Shown here: piece by piece, positions 59,701 through 64,000 of the stretch
Layout: each line of letters opens with the position of its first letter
Numbering within the stretch: the stretch's first letter is position 1
Assembly (NCBI RefSeq): GCF_009730915.1
Contig: NW_024087337.1
Location: 50,109-114,108 of the forward strand
Reading direction: 5' to 3'
DNA from: Dioscorea cayenensis subsp. rotundata
Taxonomy: Eukaryota; Streptophyta; Magnoliopsida; Dioscoreales; Dioscoreaceae
Length of the DNA: 64,000 nt
Notes under the pieces: generated by a model
Databases searched by the model: none
The model's input: the letters and a program-made list of their open reading frames with translations, nothing else
Told to the model about the DNA's origin: nothing
Program-made: the position numbers and the translations under genes

Positions 59701-60400
59701 GCCCCCTTCCAACTCTTTTCTCCCAAATTAGGGTTTCAAATTGAACAAATCTACCCATCAATTCTCATTATTTATTTGCCAAATCTTCAATTTTAACATT
59801 TAATTTCAGATATTTTTCCTCAAATGAGACAAAACTAACCAACGGTTTACAATCAAATTATTTCTAATTAAAGTTTTTAGATATCACATTCCTTTCAAAA
59901 ATTTGGCATATTTTCATTTATTTCTTTGACATTTTATATCTCCCATTGCTTTCAATTGCCTTCAAATCCCCTCAATTTTTTTCCCCTAAATTTTTATTTT
60001 TATTTTTTTAACTAAAAAAAAGGAAAAAAAAAAAGGTATCTATGGGCCCATCTCAACCGTCCATTAATTAACACCGGTAACACCATCTTAATTAAAAGTT
60101 CTCGAGATCACCAACACCGTCATCCTCACATGTTCTCACAACCACCAAAGCATCACCCACTTAAAATGACAATAATACCCTCCACATTAAAAAAAACAAA
60201 AAAAAAGAATATTTCTCTTCTGAAAACGAAATACACTAGACTAATACATCAGACACAGTCAATCAATCACAGCCATTCAAATAACAAATCAACGGTACAA
60301 ATCAAATTCAACAACTATAAAAACAAAACAAAAATTAACCCAAAAAAAAAAAAATCAACAACCATCATCATTTCACACAAAGACCAGGGGCAAATCTGGA
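56760..60400. other. AT-rich intergenic DNA
   Basis: No gene recognised. Contains a solo Stowaway-like end at about 56930-56965 ('tactcctccatttcatattaactgtcac'), a 29-bp tandem repeat (57285-57342), an (AAT)n run near 59050-59072, and T/A-rich stretches. 60000-60430 is the 3' side of the phytocyanin gene. Confidence 0.5.
57285..57342. repeat. 29-bp tandem repeat, two units
   Basis: 'aagattttcacttaaaaaat' followed by 'tcctact' occurs at 57285 and again at 57314, identical in both. Confidence 0.9.
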
Positions 60401-60431
60401 AAACAAAAAAAAAAGAAAGCTCATCAGAGAA

Positions 60432-61038
60432 TCACCGGAGAAGAAGAATTCCAGCGGCGGCGACGGCGGAGAAGAGACCAGCAACAGCAGCAGAGAAAGA
60501 AGAAGAGTAAAGAAGAGAGAAAGGAGCAGCAGAAGGGTGGGAAGGAGGAGGAGAAGGAGGAGGAAGCTTCTGAACATTAATGGCAACCTTCATTCCCTGA
60601 TAACAGTAACCATAGCTACAAATAAAGTAGTAGTGCTTGGTTTCATTGAGCTCAAAAGCATAGCTCCGTCCTTTGCTATAGTTTCTAATGGGGTTTGACG
60701 CGTCGCATTTCTCGTATGATGTTTCATCTACTTGAACAACGTCTGCCATCCCTGACTGGTAGTAGAACACTGCGTACGTAAACCCCATGCAATCCCATGC
60801 ATACATACATGCATTAGGGTTTATATATGTGTAGAGAAGATAAGGATAAAGATAATTGAAGATGTATGAATAGAGATATACCGAGCCAGTCACCGAGGTA
60901 GAAGGGTTTGTGTTTGTTGACCCAGGTGGTGTAGTTGACGCCGGGATTCCAGCCTTTCTCATCGCCGACGGTGAACTTGTTGCCGGAGATAGAGAGGGAG
61001 AAGGAAAGGAGGAGGAGAAGAGAGAGGAGAGGAGCCAT
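60432..61038 (-). CDS. early nodulin-like phytocyanin, predicted GPI-anchored, two exons (164 aa)
   Basis: Exons 61038-60882 and 60769-60432, GT-AG, in frame. Residues 1-25 are a signal peptide (MAPLLSLLLLLSFSLSISG). The phytocyanin domain follows: 'FTVGDEKGWNPGVNYTTWV', 'FYLGDWLVFYYQSG', 'VDETSYEKCDASNPIRNYSKG', 'HYYFICSYGYCYQGMKVAINV', with the two disulfide cysteines. Copper-ligand positions are lost: no His in 'MADVVQVDE' (where 'HNV..V' is usual) and Tyr in 'GYC' where plastocyanin-like members have 'GHC'. So it is an early-nodulin-like (ENODL) protein that probably binds no copper. A short Pro/Ser hinge ('KLPPPSPPPSHPS') and a hydrophobic C-terminus ('AAVAGLFSAVAAAGILLLR') predict a GPI anchor and location on the outer plasma membrane, where this family acts in wall and cell-surface processes. 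An upstream in-frame ATG exists (MCSLSPS), but the chosen one gives a standard signal peptide. Confidence 0.9.
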
Positions 61039-61076
61039 GGATGGAGAGAGGGAGCACATGGGATGGCAGAAGGGGA

Positions 61077-61083
61077 TTTTATA
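61077..61083 (-). promoter_or_regulatory. TATA box of the phytocyanin gene
   Basis: TATAAAA on the minus strand, about 40 bp before the ATG, flanked by GC-richer sequence. The spacing implies a very short 5' leader. Confidence 0.6.
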
Positions 61084-61980
61084 GAGGGGAGGGGAAAGGT
61101 GGGGTACGTGGAGCACATGGGATGATGCTTGGTTTCTATTTCTTTTGTTATGGGTTTTGTTTTTTTTTTAAGGGGTTATGTCTCTTGTGGTGAAGTTTGG
61201 TCAAAAGTTTTCAAGTGTTGTACCTTGTGTAAGAGAGTTACTGAAGTAGATTGAGTTGCTGATTTGCTTTGTGTTTTTGGTTGAGTGATGGTGAAGTTTA
61301 GTTGAATCAGTTGATGGTTTTGATCAAATTAATGATTTGCTAATTTTGTTCACTAAAAATACTTGAAATGCATAGTATAGATAAAGAGTGAATTAGTTAG
61401 AGAGGTTGGCCAAGCCAAATAGGGTTTATAGTCGGCATTGGCATTAGTTGAATGACGGTAATGTAGTGGTATTAACAGATTCCCAGTTGTAGCTATGAGA
61501 TTACAGTCAAACTCTGTGTGATTGAATGATAACGTAAAAACTTAATAATTAATTTTTAGTTTATGCACATATAATTACAAAAAATATTGGGTAAGATTGT
61601 GAAAGAGAGAAGCAAAGATTCACTGACAAGGGGGAGAAAAAGATGGTTCTATTGAGCATCAGATGTTAAGAGACTTAAATAGATATTGTTTATATGAATT
61701 AAAAATTAGTTGGATGTATAATTTCATGTGAGAATGAGGGATTGATTAATAGTTTAGTACTAATAATAGAGTTACAAAAGAAATGATTAATATATAGAGA
61801 AATGTGTAGTGTAGTTACTGAAAGCTGGGAAGTAGTTGGCTTTTGACAAAGTTGGAGCACATGATCAGCAATCTCACCACTGATTGAGGAAATAACAGTT
61901 CCCAATATCACTTTTCTATACCTTTAAAAAAGTTTGTTTACTCACACTATATATATTTTTTTTTCATCCTTTTATTTTGC

Positions 61981-62006
61981 ATTATTATTATTATTATTAT
62001 TATTAT
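61981..62006. repeat. (ATT)n microsatellite
   Basis: Eight or more uninterrupted ATT units. Confidence 0.9.
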
Positions 62007-62255
62007 CTCTAAACCAGAAGCTCAAAATTAATCTAGTGCGGTCCTTCCCTAGAGGTCTCCTCCTCTAGAGTTTATGTAGTCCGTTTTTATTTTGACATCA
62101 CTCCAGATGGTTCTTTTTATTTTTGTTTTTCTACTTCAGTCTCTATCATTATTTGTTGTTGTTTTTGTTGTTTGTTTGAATTGTATTTTTTTAATTTAAG
62201 ATTATGATTTATTTATTTTAAAATAAAAATAAAAATAAATTAGTCTAAACTATTA

Positions 62256-62387
62256 CACCCTCATTTCCTTTCTTTTATAAATGCCCACTTTAAATGTTTT
62301 AGTGATGATTAAAAATTAAGTAAAATTAAAAATTATATATATTTAATTTACTTTAAAAATAAACTATTTATAATAGAACGGGGAGAA
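62256..62387. mobile_element. Stowaway-like MITE
   Basis: Left end 'CACCCTCATTTCCTTTCTTTTATAAAT' region and right end (complement) 'TTCTCCCCGTTCTATTATAAAT' are inverted to each other and resemble the CTCCCTCCGT-type Stowaway end. TA flanks both sides (62254-62255, 62388-62389). About 132 bp, non-coding. Confidence 0.5.
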
Positions 62388-64000
62388 TACATGAAAAACA
62401 ATTAATAGATATGTTACTTACACAAAAAAATTAATTTTAAAATTATTTATTTAAGCCATGCAAATCTCTGTCATTGTGTTTAACTAATTATTAATTCATC
62501 AGTTTATTATCACAACAAAAATATTTAAATCGATTATAAAATTTATAAATTCAAATTTACAGATTTGATCCAAGTCTTAATATTTTAAAGTGAAGCAATT
62601 CAGAAAAATTCATGAACAAAATCTAAATATTTTGGTACAATAAATGAGTAATAAAGTAGTGGGTACATTAAAAAAGGAAGCACGGAAATAATTAATTAAA
62701 AACCAACTAAGATAAGCTGTAGATAATTAAAACAATTAATTAACATATTTTTATATTGTTAATAGAGAGAAAGATGAATATAATATCTAGATAGAGAAAG
62801 ATAGTTAAATGAACGGCTGAGATCAAATTACCGACCAAGCCAGCCACGTTTATTTGTAATCCAATGGATCCATATACATAGTACATTGTGCGCACCTGAC
62901 TTAGGTCCGTAATTGATCCGTTCCAACCACGTTTTATTTTTTTATTTTATTTATTAATTTCATATTTAACACATTGGTTTCATTATGTTTGTCTTATTAT
63001 TTAAAACAATACTAAATGTAGAAAAAACTTTACTTAAACATATTTTTTTAGCATAGTTCAAATAAGCTCGTATATAATTTACATTATTTGTTTTGATATT
63101 AATGCTAATATTGTTTGGGAAGGGTCAATTAAATTTATGAAGAATTAAAGCTTTTTTCATATTTTATTTCTATAAATATTTATTTTGTTGTAATTAAAAT
63201 TAGAGCAATTTGAAAGCATGTGGATTGATTTATGAAGCACTTTCTTATGTAGTAAAAAATTTTAAAAGTTAGATTAAGTCATAAATATATTGTATATATT
63301 CATATTATATAGTTTGATTTCTTTTTTTAGGTTTTTTTATGAATATATATATATATATGTATTATTTTAAGAAATCATTTTCATGAGCATCTCATTCCAT
63401 ATTGATGAGTTTCATTATTATTTATATATTAGATCGGAAGAATTTTTGAACTTTAATTTTTCATTTGGTTAATTTTAGATAAATTTTTTTTCTTACAGAT
63501 GTGACAAGCTCAATTAGTCTATTTATTGGAAATTGATCATTTAGACAAACTCAATTTTAAATGATAAATTTTCACATTAAAAAAACTTTGAATTTGGTTT
63601 GGGAGGATTTTGGGATTTTTCATTAGTATAGCTTTCTTAACCTTTTTGGACTCTCATATGATTCTTTCCATTCTTGGTAAAACAATATATTTATCCAATA
63701 ATATCACATTTAATTTTTAGAAATTATCAATAATGACAATAGTATGTACGTCAAAGAAGAAAAGTATAATTAATTATTAGATAAATTAAAAAGAAATTTA
63801 AAAAGTAATTAAATGTGAGTAATTTTCCTGATCTAATGAAAATCCACTGATACATTTAATTTCATTTTCTTTTTTATATTATGTTTTATTAAATATGATC
63901 TGTTATGTCAAATATATATATATATATATAAACTGTATAAAAAAATTTCAAACCTCAACTCAAATATTAAAACTTATTATAGTCCTTTACAATGGCTCCA

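Larger units (their letters stand above)
61120..64000. other. AT-rich intergenic DNA to the window end
   Basis: Apart from the MITE and microsatellite listed separately I see nothing recognisable. Open frames are short and T-rich. Confidence 0.5.

Noticed and set aside
60130-60510. 126-residue Lys/Asn/Thr-rich plus-strand frame
   Set aside because: Antisense to the phytocyanin 3' end plus A-rich spacer; low complexity.
1-64000. CRISPR arrays, bacterial operons, rRNA genes
   Set aside because: Split genes with GT-AG introns show a plant nuclear genome; no regularly spaced repeats or rRNA sequence were seen.

Overview
This is nuclear DNA from a flowering plant. The evidence is genes split by GT-AG introns, plant-only protein families (CNGC2-type channel, plant calmodulin-binding domain, early-nodulin-like phytocyanin, nodulin-related NRP1 family, FMO GS-OX-like monooxygenase), very AT-rich intergenic DNA full of TA microsatellites, and plant transposon families (MULE with Ulp1, hAT-like MITE, Stowaway-like MITE, LINE, tRNA-derived SINEs). 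I cannot name the species; nothing in the window settles monocot versus eudicot.

Layout. 0-3.4 kb: AT-rich repeats. 3.5-8.2 kb (-): calmodulin-binding protein with a long intronic 5' leader. 9.75-12.0 kb (-): six-exon plastid-type DUF4336 protein. 12.2-14.7 kb: duplicated tail of the neighbouring channel gene, a SINE and a 5'-truncated LINE, each of the two elements with target-site duplications. 14.9-18.3 kb (-): six-exon CNGC2-like channel. 18.5-29.1 kb: duplicated non-coding blocks around one unrecognised secreted-protein gene that carries an in-frame TGA, plus the 3' remnant of its duplicate. 29.7-39.7 kb: a three-copy array of a convergent FMO (+) / NRP1 (-) cassette. The FMO survives only in copy 1, and NRP-type genes are open only in copies 2 and 3. 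41.2-49.4 kb (-): eight-exon PAP/OAS1-type nucleotidyltransferase of about 1340 residues. 49.6-56.7 kb: a degenerate tandem array broken by a MULE, which itself contains a second element with 195-bp inverted ends. 60.4-61.0 kb (-): phytocyanin-like GPI protein. The rest is AT-rich DNA without recognisable genes.

The single-copy genes (calmodulin-binding protein, DUF4336, CNGC2, nucleotidyltransferase, phytocyanin) look intact and mutually unrelated; they do not form a pathway cluster. Possible functional links are weak: CNGC2 and the calmodulin-binding protein both belong to Ca2+/calmodulin signalling. The interesting part is evolutionary: a duplicated FMO-NRP cassette with reciprocal gene loss, an orphan gene split by one stop codon beside its own relic, and nested transposons whose insertion points can be read directly.
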